From positions 1 to 64,000 of the forward strand of contig JAUICN010000014.1 of the NCBI GenBank assembly GCA_030427835.1: DNA of 64,000 nt, read 5' to 3'. Positions within the stretch are counted from its first letter, which is position 1. Each line of letters starts with the position of its first letter. A program made the translations under genes and the position numbers. This document shows positions 9,302 through 19,194 of this stretch, in pieces. Source of the DNA: Polyangia bacterium. GTDB taxonomy: Bacteria > Myxococcota_A > Polyangia > Polyangiales > JAUICN01. Under the pieces are notes generated by a model. The model made no database searches. It was not told the origin of the DNA and saw nothing but the letters and a program-made list of their open reading frames with translations.

Positions 9302-10549
9302 ATGGTTTCAAGAGGATGGATGAACTGGGTTTGGGGCACGGTCGCCTTGGGCCTGTTTGCAGGCTGTGATGCACCTGGAGCGGTGGCCAATGGTGCAAAG
9401 AGTGGGTACGGAAACCAGCAACCACCCACCTGGTTGGAAGACAACCCACTCTGCGACAAGAAGTTTCTCCAACGTGATGACCTTGGTAAAGCGGTAGCTG
9501 ACCTCCTGAAGGACCCGGCAAAGGGAACCTTCTCCGCACTGCCCATAGGACAGGCATTGAACTCTCTCGTGGAGGACAACCATGCCGTATCATCCGACAC
9601 CCACTACCGGAGTTGGAGTCAAAACGGCCGAGCATGGATGAGTAACCAAACTCCCCCCACCGCCATGGTGGAAGTGCCCGGGTTGAGCTTCAGCGGAACA
9701 CCCGCGGGGCTCCTGGGACTCGAGTTCTCAGACCGGGGGGAGAAAAAACTCCATCTTCGACTATCCGTCGATAACGCAGCCTACGTGTGTGACAAAGACG
9801 ACCTAGTGAAAGATTCCGATCAACCAAGTTCGTACACCCGTGGCTTTGTCAGCACACCAGAGAATTTCGAGGTCACACGCTATCTGCGCCGCGATAGGCC
9901 AACTATCATGATTTCTGAAAACCGCGGATTTTCTCCCCCGAGACAACTCCGTATTAGAAAAATTATGCAACAAGTGCTTGGTCAACACAAGGACTGGGGA
10001 AAGACCTCCATCTACGGATTCGTCAAGGGACTAAGCGGTAGCGACTTCAAGGACTTCAGTGGCATCAACTCCAACCTCACGGACTTCTGGGGAAGCTTCG
10101 GCACGGGAGACTCGGGCCCCTCATTTCAGCCGGAAGCCGTTGCACAGCTAATGTTTGGAGAGACTGTAAAAACCAACGACACGGAACGTGGGCTTCAGAC
10201 CTACACGCCAAGCACTTCGATCCTCGAAGTTCCTGAACTTTCATCAGCAAGCCATATCGACATGCTCATGTTCATGGGACCCGTGCTTGGACCGATGTCG
10301 GGCATCACGTTCCTGGGCACGTTTCAAACAAAAGTCGAGCAAGCGATGAGCAAAGGGCTGCTCAGTCCAGACGTGGTGTTTCATGTTCACATGATCACAG
10401 CCGTGGTGGACAACCAGGTCGTAGACGACGCCAATACACCGCAACAGGTAGAGCACGTTTTCAAAATGGCGTTCAAGATCAATGGGTTTCCCACGTACGG
10501 GAACGTAGTACTGGACCTTCCAATCGAGCTGTACACACCAGTGGAATAG
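9302..10549 (+). CDS. Predicted lipoprotein, unknown function
   Basis: A 415-residue lipoprotein. Several in-frame ATGs exist; I chose 9302 because GAGG precedes it and it gives a compact signal peptide (MVSRGWMNWVWGTVALGLFAGC) with a good lipobox. The mature protein has no recognised domain, is rich in beta-prone stretches, and has long Gly/Ser/Asp segments around residues 225-260. It lies downstream of the repeat at 9101-9130 and upstream of paralogue B2, on the same strand. The frame stays open upstream to 9104, across the repeat, which I treat as non-coding. Confidence 0.72.
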   Translation: MVSRGWMNWVWGTVALGLFAGCDAPGAVANGAKSGYGNQQPPTWLEDNPLCDKKFLQRDDLGKAVADLLKDPAKGTFSALPIGQALNSLVEDNHAVSSDTHYRSWSQNGRAWMSNQTPPTAMVEVPGLSFSGTPAGLLGLEFSDRGEKKLHLRLSVDNAAYVCDKDDLVKDSDQPSSYTRGFVSTPENFEVTRYLRRDRPTIMISENRGFSPPRQLRIRKIMQQVLGQHKDWGKTSIYGFVKGLSGSDFKDFSGINSNLTDFWGSFGTGDSGPSFQPEAVAQLMFGETVKTNDTERGLQTYTPSTSILEVPELSSASHIDMLMFMGPVLGPMSGITFLGTFQTKVEQAMSKGLLSPDVVFHVHMITAVVDNQVVDDANTPQQVEHVFKMAFKINGFPTYGNVVLDLPIELYTPVE

Positions 10550-10679
10550 GGCCAAGCCGCAAGCCTCAGCACAACCGGACGAACAAAAGAACAGGCAAGG
10601 TGGTTCTGATCCCCGGTCAAAACACATTGTGATACCTTTGTTGGCGGTTACCTGAAACAACCAACGAAGGAAAGCACAT

Positions 10680-11273
10680 ATGAGATACGCAATCGGACTA
10701 CTCACACTCACCCTTGCTGCAAGCTCCCTAGGGTGCGGTTCGAAGAAGAAAAACGCAGAGGGCGAGACCCAGGCCGCTCAGGCGAACAGCACGGAAACCC
10801 CCAGCTCAGGTGCGGCCAGCGCGGGATCCAACGGCCCAGTCATGTATGAAAAAGAAGGCTTCGGGCGCCTTGTTCTTTCAGGCCGAAGCTCCGATGAGCC
10901 CCACACCTGCATCGAAGTGGGCGACGGAGGTGGTAACGCTGAAGCACGGGCCAAGCTCATGGCGTTCATCAAGAAACAGGAAGAGAAAGACAAGGCCAAG
11001 GGCGTGACGAGCACCATGTCAGAGGAGCCTTGCCCCTCCGAAAATCGCATCGGTGAACCCTGCGTCATTTCCATGCCTGACGACGGCCTGGTCATCCACC
11101 TGGCCCAACACTTCTACAAAGGGCACAAGACCATGACCCCTGAGAAAGTGGAAGAGCAGTGCGGTATGATGAAAGCCTTTATGAAAATGGGAGACAATCT
11201 CAAAAAGAAAGCCGCTGAAGAAGCCAAAGCCGCAGCTGAAGCCGTGGGCGCAGCCGCCGCACAAGCTGAGTAG
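10680..11273 (+). CDS. Small predicted lipoprotein, paralogue B2
   Basis: A 197-residue lipoprotein with a clear AAGGAAAG ribosome site before the ATG and a signal peptide ending SSLGC. A charged Lys/Glu/Ala linker leads to a domain with CPSENRIGEPC, LVIHLAQHFY and EQCGMMKAFMK, matching the protein at 6918-7397. Unlike that paralogue it ends in a low-complexity Lys/Ala/Glu helix (about residues 172-197). A strong hairpin follows the stop. Function unknown. Confidence 0.82.
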   Translation: MRYAIGLLTLTLAASSLGCGSKKKNAEGETQAAQANSTETPSSGAASAGSNGPVMYEKEGFGRLVLSGRSSDEPHTCIEVGDGGGNAEARAKLMAFIKKQEEKDKAKGVTSTMSEEPCPSENRIGEPCVISMPDDGLVIHLAQHFYKGHKTMTPEKVEEQCGMMKAFMKMGDNLKKKAAEEAKAAAEAVGAAAAQAE

Positions 11274-11282
11274 AACATCCCA

Positions 11283-11328
11283 CAACCCTCCTGATCATTC
11301 GCCCGGCATTGAATGACCAGGGGGGTTG
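11283..11328 (+). terminator. Hairpin after the B2 lipoprotein gene
   Basis: An 18-base arm at 11283-11300 (CAACCCTCCTGATCATTC) pairs with 11311-11328 with few mismatches around a 10-base loop. It begins 9 bp after the stop and lacks a T-run, so it is either a weak intrinsic terminator or an RNA-stabilising structure. Confidence 0.5.
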
Positions 11329-11360
11329 AAGCCCTCCCCTCTCTCCAGCAAGGTGCGAGG

Positions 11361-12041
11361 ATGAAGACAATCCTTTTTGGGGCGAGTGGAATGGTGGGCC
11401 AGGGAGTGCTCATCGAGTGCTTAGAAGATCCTGCAGTAGAGAACGTGCTTGCCATTGGCAGACGGCCCGTCGAACAGGAGCATAGAAAACTCCAGCAACT
11501 CATTCACTCTGACTTCACCGATTTTGGCAACATCGCCGACCAACTGGCTGGCTACGATGCCTGTTTCTTTTGCTTGGGTGTTTCCTCCATCGGCATGGGT
11601 GAAGAGTCCTACCGCCACATCACCTACGACTTCACCATGGCCGCCGCCCGCGTACTCTCGGAACGCAATCCCAACATGACCTTTTGCTACGTCACCGGCA
11701 TCGGCGCAGACCCAACGGAAACCAGCCGGCTCATGTGGGCGCGGGTGAAAGGTAAAACAGAAAAAGACCTCGCCGCCCTCCCTTTCAAAGCAACCTACAT
11801 GTTCCGGCCAGGCTACATCCAGCCCCGCAAGGGCGTCGTCTCTGGCGTGTGGTGGACCAAACTAGTCTACGACCTCATCGGCTTTGGCTACCCCCTATGG
11901 AACCAACTCTTCGGCCGCCGCCTCACCACAAGCGACAACCTGGGCCGAGCCATGATTCGGCTAGCGGATAATCCTCCCCCAAACACCCCCCCTATCCTTC
12001 ACGCGCCAGAGATCAACACCCTCGCATCACCGGCCACCTAA
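11361..12041 (+). CDS. NAD(P)-binding Rossmann protein, atypical SDR/NmrA type
   Basis: A 226-residue cytoplasmic protein beginning MKTILFGASGMVGQGV, a textbook glycine-rich nucleotide-binding turn (GASGMVGQG). Further in it has AIGRRPV, CLGVSS and the YVTGIGAD and MWARVKGKTE segments usual in the HTATIP2-like/NmrA-type atypical SDR group. Its Tyr-Lys dyad is not in the classical YxxxK arrangement, so activity is uncertain; it may be a dehydrogenase-like regulator. ATG at 11361 is preceded by a purine-rich stretch and decides the start over an upstream ATG at 11313, which would place the hairpin inside the gene. Confidence 0.8.
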   Translation: MKTILFGASGMVGQGVLIECLEDPAVENVLAIGRRPVEQEHRKLQQLIHSDFTDFGNIADQLAGYDACFFCLGVSSIGMGEESYRHITYDFTMAAARVLSERNPNMTFCYVTGIGADPTETSRLMWARVKGKTEKDLAALPFKATYMFRPGYIQPRKGVVSGVWWTKLVYDLIGFGYPLWNQLFGRRLTTSDNLGRAMIRLADNPPPNTPPILHAPEINTLASPAT

Positions 12042-12059
12042 CGGGCCGTACCAGCCAAA

Positions 12060-13088
12060 CTAGCGCCGAACCTTGTAGAGTTTTCGCAGTGCAGCAAGGG
12101 TCTCTGGATCCACAGGCGTGTTCCGTAGATCAAGGCTTAAACCTAAAACCTCTTTTTCCAGCAGCAATCTCAAACCCGCATCCGACACAGAGCCCCGTTG
12201 GAGTTCAAAGTACGCGAGATATTGCAAAGCAGCAATGGCTTCCATCGCGTCGAACTCCAAGGAGGCTCCATCAAACCGCAAATGCCGAATGCCCGGCAAT
12301 TGCTCCGCAAGCGTTTGCACAACCGTGCTGTTAACTCCAGGGCCAAAGAGCGAAAGGTTGGCCACGGTGGTGAGCCCGACAACTCCCAGCGCTTCTTCTT
12401 CTGTAGCGGCAGTGACAAGCACATCCTCGAGACCCAACACATAGTTCACATGCGCTCGGAGCTCCTGATCAATACCCGAGGGAACAAATAGCGAAACCCG
12501 ACCTCCCTCAAGACCAGACACACAGCTCTGAAACTCCACACGATTCAAACGGGTCGAATCATAGGCGTCAAACTCAACAATCGACCACCGGTCCACCTGG
12601 TAGCCACCGTCATCGTTTTTCGCCAGGTCCTGAACACGAAAAGCGAACGTTCGGTCCTCCTCCGAAAACACAAACTCAAGAAGCTCTGCATCCGTCCAAT
12701 GGGTAACGGTATCTGTTGGAATCCTGGAGGTGGATTTCTCCCTCCATTGCACAGACACACATTCAGGGCGGTAGCCAAAGACATCCGCGGCGGCCTCCAA
12801 ATCTGCCGAGAGATCGCAGGACCGATCCTCTGCACCCACCAAAGAATACAACTCCGCAAGGGAAACCCCAGGCCCCTCATCAGAAACAGTTGCGCTCGAT
12901 AGCCACGTGTCCGACCGCTGAACCATCGCCTCCGCGAAAACGTCGCAACGCCCCGCCGCATCGAATGACTTGGCATCCTCGCGCGCGGCCCCCACCGAGC
13001 AAGCCGCCACAAAAAAGGTTCCCGTTCCCAGCGCGCACATCACCGTCAACAGACGGGCAACCCGCCTTCCAAAAATAAGATAAGACAT
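12060..13088 (-). CDS. Predicted lipoprotein with LRR-like C-terminus
   Basis: A 342-residue lipoprotein: CTGGAGAG ribosome site, then a signal peptide ending FVAAC near residue 30. Residues 240-335 show irregular leucine-rich repeats (VANLSLFGPGV, IRHLRFDGASL, LAYFELQRGSV, VLGLSLDLRNT), a fold used for protein recognition. Lipoproteins at 20053-21222 and 24251-25615 have a similar plan of a signal, a unique middle and a Leu-rich tail. It is convergent with the Rossmann-fold gene across 18 bp. Confidence 0.78.
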   Translation of the reverse strand: MSYLIFGRRVARLLTVMCALGTGTFFVAACSVGAAREDAKSFDAAGRCDVFAEAMVQRSDTWLSSATVSDEGPGVSLAELYSLVGAEDRSCDLSADLEAAADVFGYRPECVSVQWREKSTSRIPTDTVTHWTDAELLEFVFSEEDRTFAFRVQDLAKNDDGGYQVDRWSIVEFDAYDSTRLNRVEFQSCVSGLEGGRVSLFVPSGIDQELRAHVNYVLGLEDVLVTAATEEEALGVVGLTTVANLSLFGPGVNSTVVQTLAEQLPGIRHLRFDGASLEFDAMEAIAALQYLAYFELQRGSVSDAGLRLLLEKEVLGLSLDLRNTPVDPETLAALRKLYKVRR

Positions 13089-13268
13089 ATGCTCTCCAGT
13101 TCACCACGGGCGAAACTGCCCGTAAGACCCAGGAGAAATGCACCAACCGTGCCACCCCCAAAAGCCGCTAGTTCTGGAAATCTGCCTAAGCAGCTGGCAC
13201 AGAAGGTGTGCCAAACACTGCAAACCTGAAATCAAAAACCTAAGGATCGGGAATGACTTCCCCTTCGG

Positions 13269-13625
13269 CTACAACGTGGACCAGGGGACAAACGAAAAGA
13301 TCCACCGATCGACAGCAAACACCACCCCAGCAACGCCGCCAAGAACCCAAACTGCTTTGTGAACCAATGGAGCCTCCCGAAACCATTCCGGACTGGTACT
13401 GAGTGACCTCCATTCTTGCCGCGTAATAGGTGCACCTGGAAACAACGTCATCGCAATGCCAACAAGCGCCAGCGCTGGGCCCATCGCAAGCAGCCGAATA
13501 AGCTTGCCGCTATTCGTCACCTGGTGTTCAGCAATCAACGAACACACGACGCCAATAGCCACGATGACAGGCCCAATACGCCGCCCCACCTTCACCAAAT
13601 CATCATCCGACTTTGCAGGTTCCAC
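13269..13625 (-). CDS. Small membrane protein
   Basis: A 118-residue inner-membrane protein with three hydrophobic segments at about 18-36, 43-62 and 91-108 and a short charged N-terminus (EPAKSDDDLVK). The start is GTG at 13625 with a GGAG upstream. No family recognised. The 180 bp between it and the lipoprotein start at 13088 hold nothing I can identify. Confidence 0.6.
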   Translation of the reverse strand: MEPAKSDDDLVKVGRRIGPVIVAIGVVCSLIAEHQVTNSGKLIRLLAMGPALALVGIAMTLFPGAPITRQEWRSLSTSPEWFREAPLVHKAVWVLGGVAGVVFAVDRWIFSFVPWSTL

Positions 13626-13807
13626 AACAGAACTCCATCACATCCGATACCCCAGTGCAACACTCACAGAGCCAGAACTTGACGATCCGTGAACACAAAC
13701 GAATACGCCCCAGTATCTCTTACCGAGGCATTTTCGTCGCCGATGGGAACACGCAGATGCGTGGATCAAATAGCGTCATGTGGCTGTGACGGGCGAGCGC
13801 CCCCAAC

Positions 13808-13839
13808 TGAAAACACCCCGGAAAACCGAGGTGCTTTCA
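13808..13839. terminator. Terminator-like hairpin downstream of groEL
   Basis: Arms TGAAAACACCCCGG and CCGAGGTGCTTTCA pair around an AAAA loop with two mismatches. It is a relative of the hairpin at 13886-13919. Confidence 0.5.
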
Positions 13840-13885
13840 AACTAACTCGTGGGCGCAGGGTGCCGTAGTTGGCGAGCCCCCAATT

Positions 13886-13919
13886 GAAAACGCCCCGGTA
13901 TTTCTACCGAGGCGTTTTC
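13886..13919. terminator. Strong terminator-like hairpin downstream of groEL
   Basis: Fifteen-base arms (13886-13900 and 13905-13919) pair with one mismatch around a four-base loop (TTTC). A-rich and T-rich flanks make it a plausible bidirectional intrinsic terminator for groEL and for anything arriving from the left. A decayed copy lies at 13701-13735. Confidence 0.65.
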
Positions 13920-13992
13920 GTCCCTGATGGGAACACGCAGATGCGTGGATCAGAGGGCGTCAGGTTGCTGTGATTGGCGAGCGCCCCCGGAG

Positions 13993-14035
13993 CGTTGCAG
14001 GGTCGGAATATTCAACATATTTCGACCCTGCAACG
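13993..14035. terminator. Perfect 13-bp stem just after groEL
   Basis: CGTTGCAGGGTCG at 13993-14005 is the exact reverse complement of 14023-14035. The loop itself holds a second five-base dyad (AATAT/ATATT). It begins 46 bp past the groEL stop and has no T-run. It may be an RNA 3' end structure. Confidence 0.55.
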
Positions 14036-14081
14036 TGAGGAGGTAAGCCGCCAAGCGCAGTGACCTGGCGCCAGTCTGGCT

Positions 14082-15749
<1,668 letters not shown>

Positions 15750-15939
15750 TTATTTTCTTTTTCACTTCTAGGGACCTGAGGTTGAAGGCCAAAACATGGC
15801 TCTCCCATCAGGTCAAATACGTGACGCCCCTCGGGCGCGTCCACAGACCTAACCACCTGGTTGCAGGGGTCAAGCCCAAACTGGATCTTTTCCCTTCATT
15901 TTCGGGTAAAAAGCTCACATATTTGCGGCCAAATACCGC

Positions 15940-16605
15940 TCAAAGGTACTTCTCTCCCACCTTCCGCGACCGCATCACCCGGGCGGGTGTACCCCAGGCG
16001 CAGCAGTGGCTCGGCACGTCGCCAAGCACCGTGGCACCAGCCCCGATCACCGAGTGTGGGCCCACCCCAACCCCGTGGATCAACCGAGCCCCAAGCGAAA
16101 TGGCCGAGTATTCCCCCACAACCACGTTGCCACCGGTCACCACCCCCGGTGCCAGACTCGAAAAATCCCCCATCACCCCATCGTGATCCAACGACGATCC
16201 AGTGTTCACAATGCAGTGTTGCCCCACGCGACCGGCAGGGTTCACCACCGCCCCGGCCATCACCACGGTGCCCGCCCCCAACTCCACTCCCTGGCCGATC
16301 CTGGCCCCTGGGTGGACCGCGGTGGCAAAATTCAGATCTGGCACAAGTGCCACCAGGCGCTCCACCAGTTGATGGCGTACCCAGTTGTCACCCACGGCAA
16401 CCATGACAGCCAACGTGCCACCGTGTTCTTCGTACACCCGTGGAAGATCCGCTTCAGAACCCACCACGGGGTAGCCAAAATAGGATTCGCCCAGGGGCCG
16501 CTGGGCATCGATCCACCCCACCACGCGATCCGTTCCGGCCTGGGCCACCACATCGGCCACCACCTTGCCGTGGCCAGACGCTCCCACAATGACGATGTTT
16601 CCCAT
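15940..16605 (-). CDS. NeuD/PglD-type sugar O/N-acyltransferase
   Basis: A 221-residue cytoplasmic acetyltransferase of the hexapeptide class. The N-terminus is the PglD-type nucleotide-sugar-binding half (IVIVGASGHGKVVADV), followed from about residue 95 by left-handed beta-helix hexapeptides (ARIGQGVELGAGTVVMAGAV, IVNTGSSLDHDGVMGDFSSL). The SSLDHD and His region corresponds to the catalytic His of the family. It would acetylate an amino- or sialic-type sugar used in surface glycans, but no other glycan genes are nearby. It follows the DEG-type protease gene by 18 bp, so the two are likely co-transcribed. Confidence 0.88.
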   Translation of the reverse strand: MGNIVIVGASGHGKVVADVVAQAGTDRVVGWIDAQRPLGESYFGYPVVGSEADLPRVYEEHGGTLAVMVAVGDNWVRHQLVERLVALVPDLNFATAVHPGARIGQGVELGAGTVVMAGAVVNPAGRVGQHCIVNTGSSLDHDGVMGDFSSLAPGVVTGGNVVVGEYSAISLGARLIHGVGVGPHSVIGAGATVLGDVPSHCCAWGTPARVMRSRKVGEKYL

Positions 16606-16623
16606 GACCGTTCCCCCGGTAGG

Positions 16624-18078
16624 TTAAGGGTTCAGAAAGCGATCCACAGGGACCCCAAACCGTTTCAGCATATCCTTGGCGTCCTTCTTGGCCTGCTTAC
16701 GATCCACCACGATTTGGCCGCCGTGGGCCGTCTCAAAACTCACGTGGCTCTTTTTGCCGCCCAGCTCCGTGCCGTTTTCCACCAGGCGCACAAGATCCGC
16801 AAGGCATGTCACCGGCTCTCCATCTACCTTCGCGATCAACACGCTGTCCAGCTCGTGGTACCCAAGGTTCACCCGGTCCGCCAGCACCTTCTGCAACACA
16901 ACGGGTTCCTGCCGTTCCTTGGTGGGCAACCCCTGCTCGTACATCACCATGAGATCCCGGGGTGCGTTCTGGTACCAGGGCGGTGTCCAAGTACGTAGGT
17001 AGTTCCGGGTAAGGGCCGTGAACAATAGCCCCCCAAACACAAAGTAGTTGGGCCGCACGTGGGAACGGTTGTCCGCCACCAAGTACCGAGGAGCCTTGAG
17101 CGTTACTTCCAAGTTCAGGATCTCACCCTTCCCGGTCTCGCCGTTCCGAAGCACCTCAAGTTCCACCGTTTCCCCCACTTGATGCTGGGAAACAATGTAC
17201 TCAAAACCCACAAGTTCCCCCTCGCGCAGGGGCACGGTACCGTCCGCGTACACACGCTCACCGTTAATGCCCAGCAGCACGTCACCCGGTTTCAGTACGT
17301 CCGCAGTGGACCCCCCAAACGCCGTACGCATGACCAAAATGCCGCCGCCATCTGCAGGCAATCCCAACACCTCCCGATGGGCCAGGGACTCCAACGGCTG
17401 AAACACCGCTCCCAAATCCGGAAACCCGGTGTGAGTCCCCGAAGCCACATCCTTCAAGAAGTGGGAAATCACCGGACTCGCAATCATGAAACCAATGCCC
17501 TCCCCCTCTTCCAGGGTCTGGAACGCAATGCCCACAAGCTTATCCCCCGCCAACACGGGCCCGCCGCTGTTGCCAGAGTTGATCGCCGCATCCACCTGAA
17601 TCGCAAGCAAGTTCCGTTGACTCTGGGCGTAGTTCACCAAATCGATGCGGGACACAATTCCCTGGGTCATGGAGAGCCGTTCGCCACCAATTGGGTACCC
17701 CAACACGGACACCGGATCCCCCAGGCGAGGAAGCCGTGCAATCTCGAGCGGCGCCACCCCGTTAAAGAAGGACGAATCCTTGACGCTCAACAGGGCCAGG
17801 TCCGAATCGTGACCCAGGGCCTCCACCTCCGCCTCAATCTTTCGGGATTGGCCGTACCGGCGCACCTGCACAAACACGTGGTGCTCCACACAGTGGGCAT
17901 TGGTCAGTACGCGGGGGCCCCGCGGGGTATCCACGATCACGCCCGAACCGGACATGTGCACGGGCCCATGGGTCTGCCAGGGCTGCTCGTAGTCCGGAGC
18001 ATCTGAAACGGTGAATACTTTCACCACGGACTGGAGCCTGTCGGGCGCCAGCATCCCTTCTGCAAACACAGGGGTCAT
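16624..18078 (-). CDS. DEG9-type serine protease with PDZ domains
   Basis: A trypsin-fold protease of 484 residues from the ATG at 18078 (alternatives at 18129 and 18054). The catalytic triad is intact: His in VLTNAHCVEHH (~62), Asp in DSDLALL (~93), Ser in INSGNSGGP (~171). The layout after it (a PDZ-like domain with LKPGDVLLGINGERV and GTVPLREGE, then YFVFGGLLFTALTRNYL and a second PDZ-like region) follows the plant DEG9/Do-like 9 branch rather than DegP. No signal peptide or transmembrane anchor is evident, so it may act in the cytoplasm. It diverges from the ABC ATPase gene and precedes the NeuD-type gene. Confidence 0.88.
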   Translation of the reverse strand: MTPVFAEGMLAPDRLQSVVKVFTVSDAPDYEQPWQTHGPVHMSGSGVIVDTPRGPRVLTNAHCVEHHVFVQVRRYGQSRKIEAEVEALGHDSDLALLSVKDSSFFNGVAPLEIARLPRLGDPVSVLGYPIGGERLSMTQGIVSRIDLVNYAQSQRNLLAIQVDAAINSGNSGGPVLAGDKLVGIAFQTLEEGEGIGFMIASPVISHFLKDVASGTHTGFPDLGAVFQPLESLAHREVLGLPADGGGILVMRTAFGGSTADVLKPGDVLLGINGERVYADGTVPLREGELVGFEYIVSQHQVGETVELEVLRNGETGKGEILNLEVTLKAPRYLVADNRSHVRPNYFVFGGLLFTALTRNYLRTWTPPWYQNAPRDLMVMYEQGLPTKERQEPVVLQKVLADRVNLGYHELDSVLIAKVDGEPVTCLADLVRLVENGTELGGKKSHVSFETAHGGQIVVDRKQAKKDAKDMLKRFGVPVDRFLNP

Positions 18079-18169
18079 AAGGGGCCGCAACCTAGCACGG
18101 CTTGTGCGCAACGGCTTTGCATTCCACACCCGTTCGCCCTACAAGCTTGGCCCAAAGGCCCGGCCCCAC

Positions 18170-19183
18170 ATGAAAACACTAGAAATCAAAGGCGAGGGAG
18201 AGCCCAAAACCCCATCCGTGGCCCCCCAGAAGGCCACGTCCGCGTACAGTGGCCCCGCACTTCGGATCCGGGGCCTCCACAAGAAATACGGCAACCTCCA
18301 CGCGGTCGACAACGTGGATCTGGAGGTTCCCGAAGGCGAAATCTTTGCGCTACTGGGTCCCAACGGCGCTGGAAAATCCACCCTCATCCACTGCATTACG
18401 GGCCTTGCCGTCCCCACCTCGGGCAGCATTGAGGTCTTCGGCCACGACGTGGGTACCCACTTCCAGACCACCCGCCGACTGGTGGGCCTGGTTCCCCAGG
18501 AAATCACCTACGATCCCTTTTTCACTCCCCAGGAAAGTTTGCTCATTCAAATGGGTTTCATGGGTCTCAAACCCGATCCCAAATGGGCGAATCAGCTTCT
18601 AGAAACCTTCGCGCTTTGGCAGCACAGGCGAGCCTACACCCGCGCCCTATCTGGGGGCATGAAACGCCGCCTGCTCATCGCCAAGGCCCTGGCCCATCGC
18701 CCCAAGCTCCTATTCCTGGACGAACCCACCGCAGGGGTGGACGTGGAGCTCCGCCAGGAAGTCTGGCGCGAGGTCAAAAAGCTCCGTGACCGGGGCACCA
18801 CCATCATTCTCACCACCCACTACCTGCAGGAAGCCGAAGAACTCGCCGACCGGGTGGGCATGATCCGATCCGGAAAAATCGTGCTGGTGGAAGACAAGAA
18901 GACCCTCCTGGACAATTACCAAAAGAGGTTCCTCGTGGTCGCCCTCAAGGATCGCAAGCAAAGCGATCTGCTCCCCAAGGATGCATGGGCCCGGGACGAC
19001 GGCCGGTGGATGATCCCCTGGGAATCCGAAGCCCACCTGGAACAGCTACTCGCCGAGCTGCGAGGCAAAATCGCCCACCTGGAGTTTTCACAAACCACCC
19101 TGGAGGACATCTTCGTCAACGTCATGCACCAGCGCAACCCCGGCGGTTCCAACAACCGAGGTTCCAACAACCACGGCCAATAA
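18170..19183 (+). CDS. yadG: ABC-2 exporter ATPase, YadG-like
   Basis: A 337-residue ATP-binding subunit. Walker A is GPNGAGKST, the Q-loop is in LVGLVPQEITYDPF, the signature is LSGGMKRR, Walker B is LLFLDEPTAGVD and the switch His is in TTHYLQEAEEL. The segments fit the E. coli YadG branch best. The C-terminus ends in a small repeat (NNRGSNNHGQ) encoded by a tandem duplication at 19146-19178. I chose ATG at 18170; the frame continues upstream into the divergent protease start. It pairs with the permease 11 bp downstream. Substrate unknown. Confidence 0.92.
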   Translation: MKTLEIKGEGEPKTPSVAPQKATSAYSGPALRIRGLHKKYGNLHAVDNVDLEVPEGEIFALLGPNGAGKSTLIHCITGLAVPTSGSIEVFGHDVGTHFQTTRRLVGLVPQEITYDPFFTPQESLLIQMGFMGLKPDPKWANQLLETFALWQHRRAYTRALSGGMKRRLLIAKALAHRPKLLFLDEPTAGVDVELRQEVWREVKKLRDRGTTIILTTHYLQEAEELADRVGMIRSGKIVLVEDKKTLLDNYQKRFLVVALKDRKQSDLLPKDAWARDDGRWMIPWESEAHLEQLLAELRGKIAHLEFSQTTLEDIFVNVMHQRNPGGSNNRGSNNHGQ

Positions 19184-19194
19184 GCCCGTACACC

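Larger units (their letters stand above)
13705..13988. repeat. Two ~100-bp direct repeats around hairpins
   Basis: Copy 1 (13705-13804) and copy 2 (13890-13988) are about 88 percent identical by eye. They share a 27-base block holding the dyad CACGCA-GA-TGCGTG at its centre, and both end in GCGAGCGCCCCC. Each begins with a terminator-like hairpin arm. Between them lies a third, related hairpin. The zone lies 3' of groEL and contains no credible gene. Confidence 0.75.

Noticed and set aside
13993-14035. Integron attC site
   Set aside because: The stem is symmetric but lacks the GTTRRRY and RYYYAAC boxes and the extrahelical bases.
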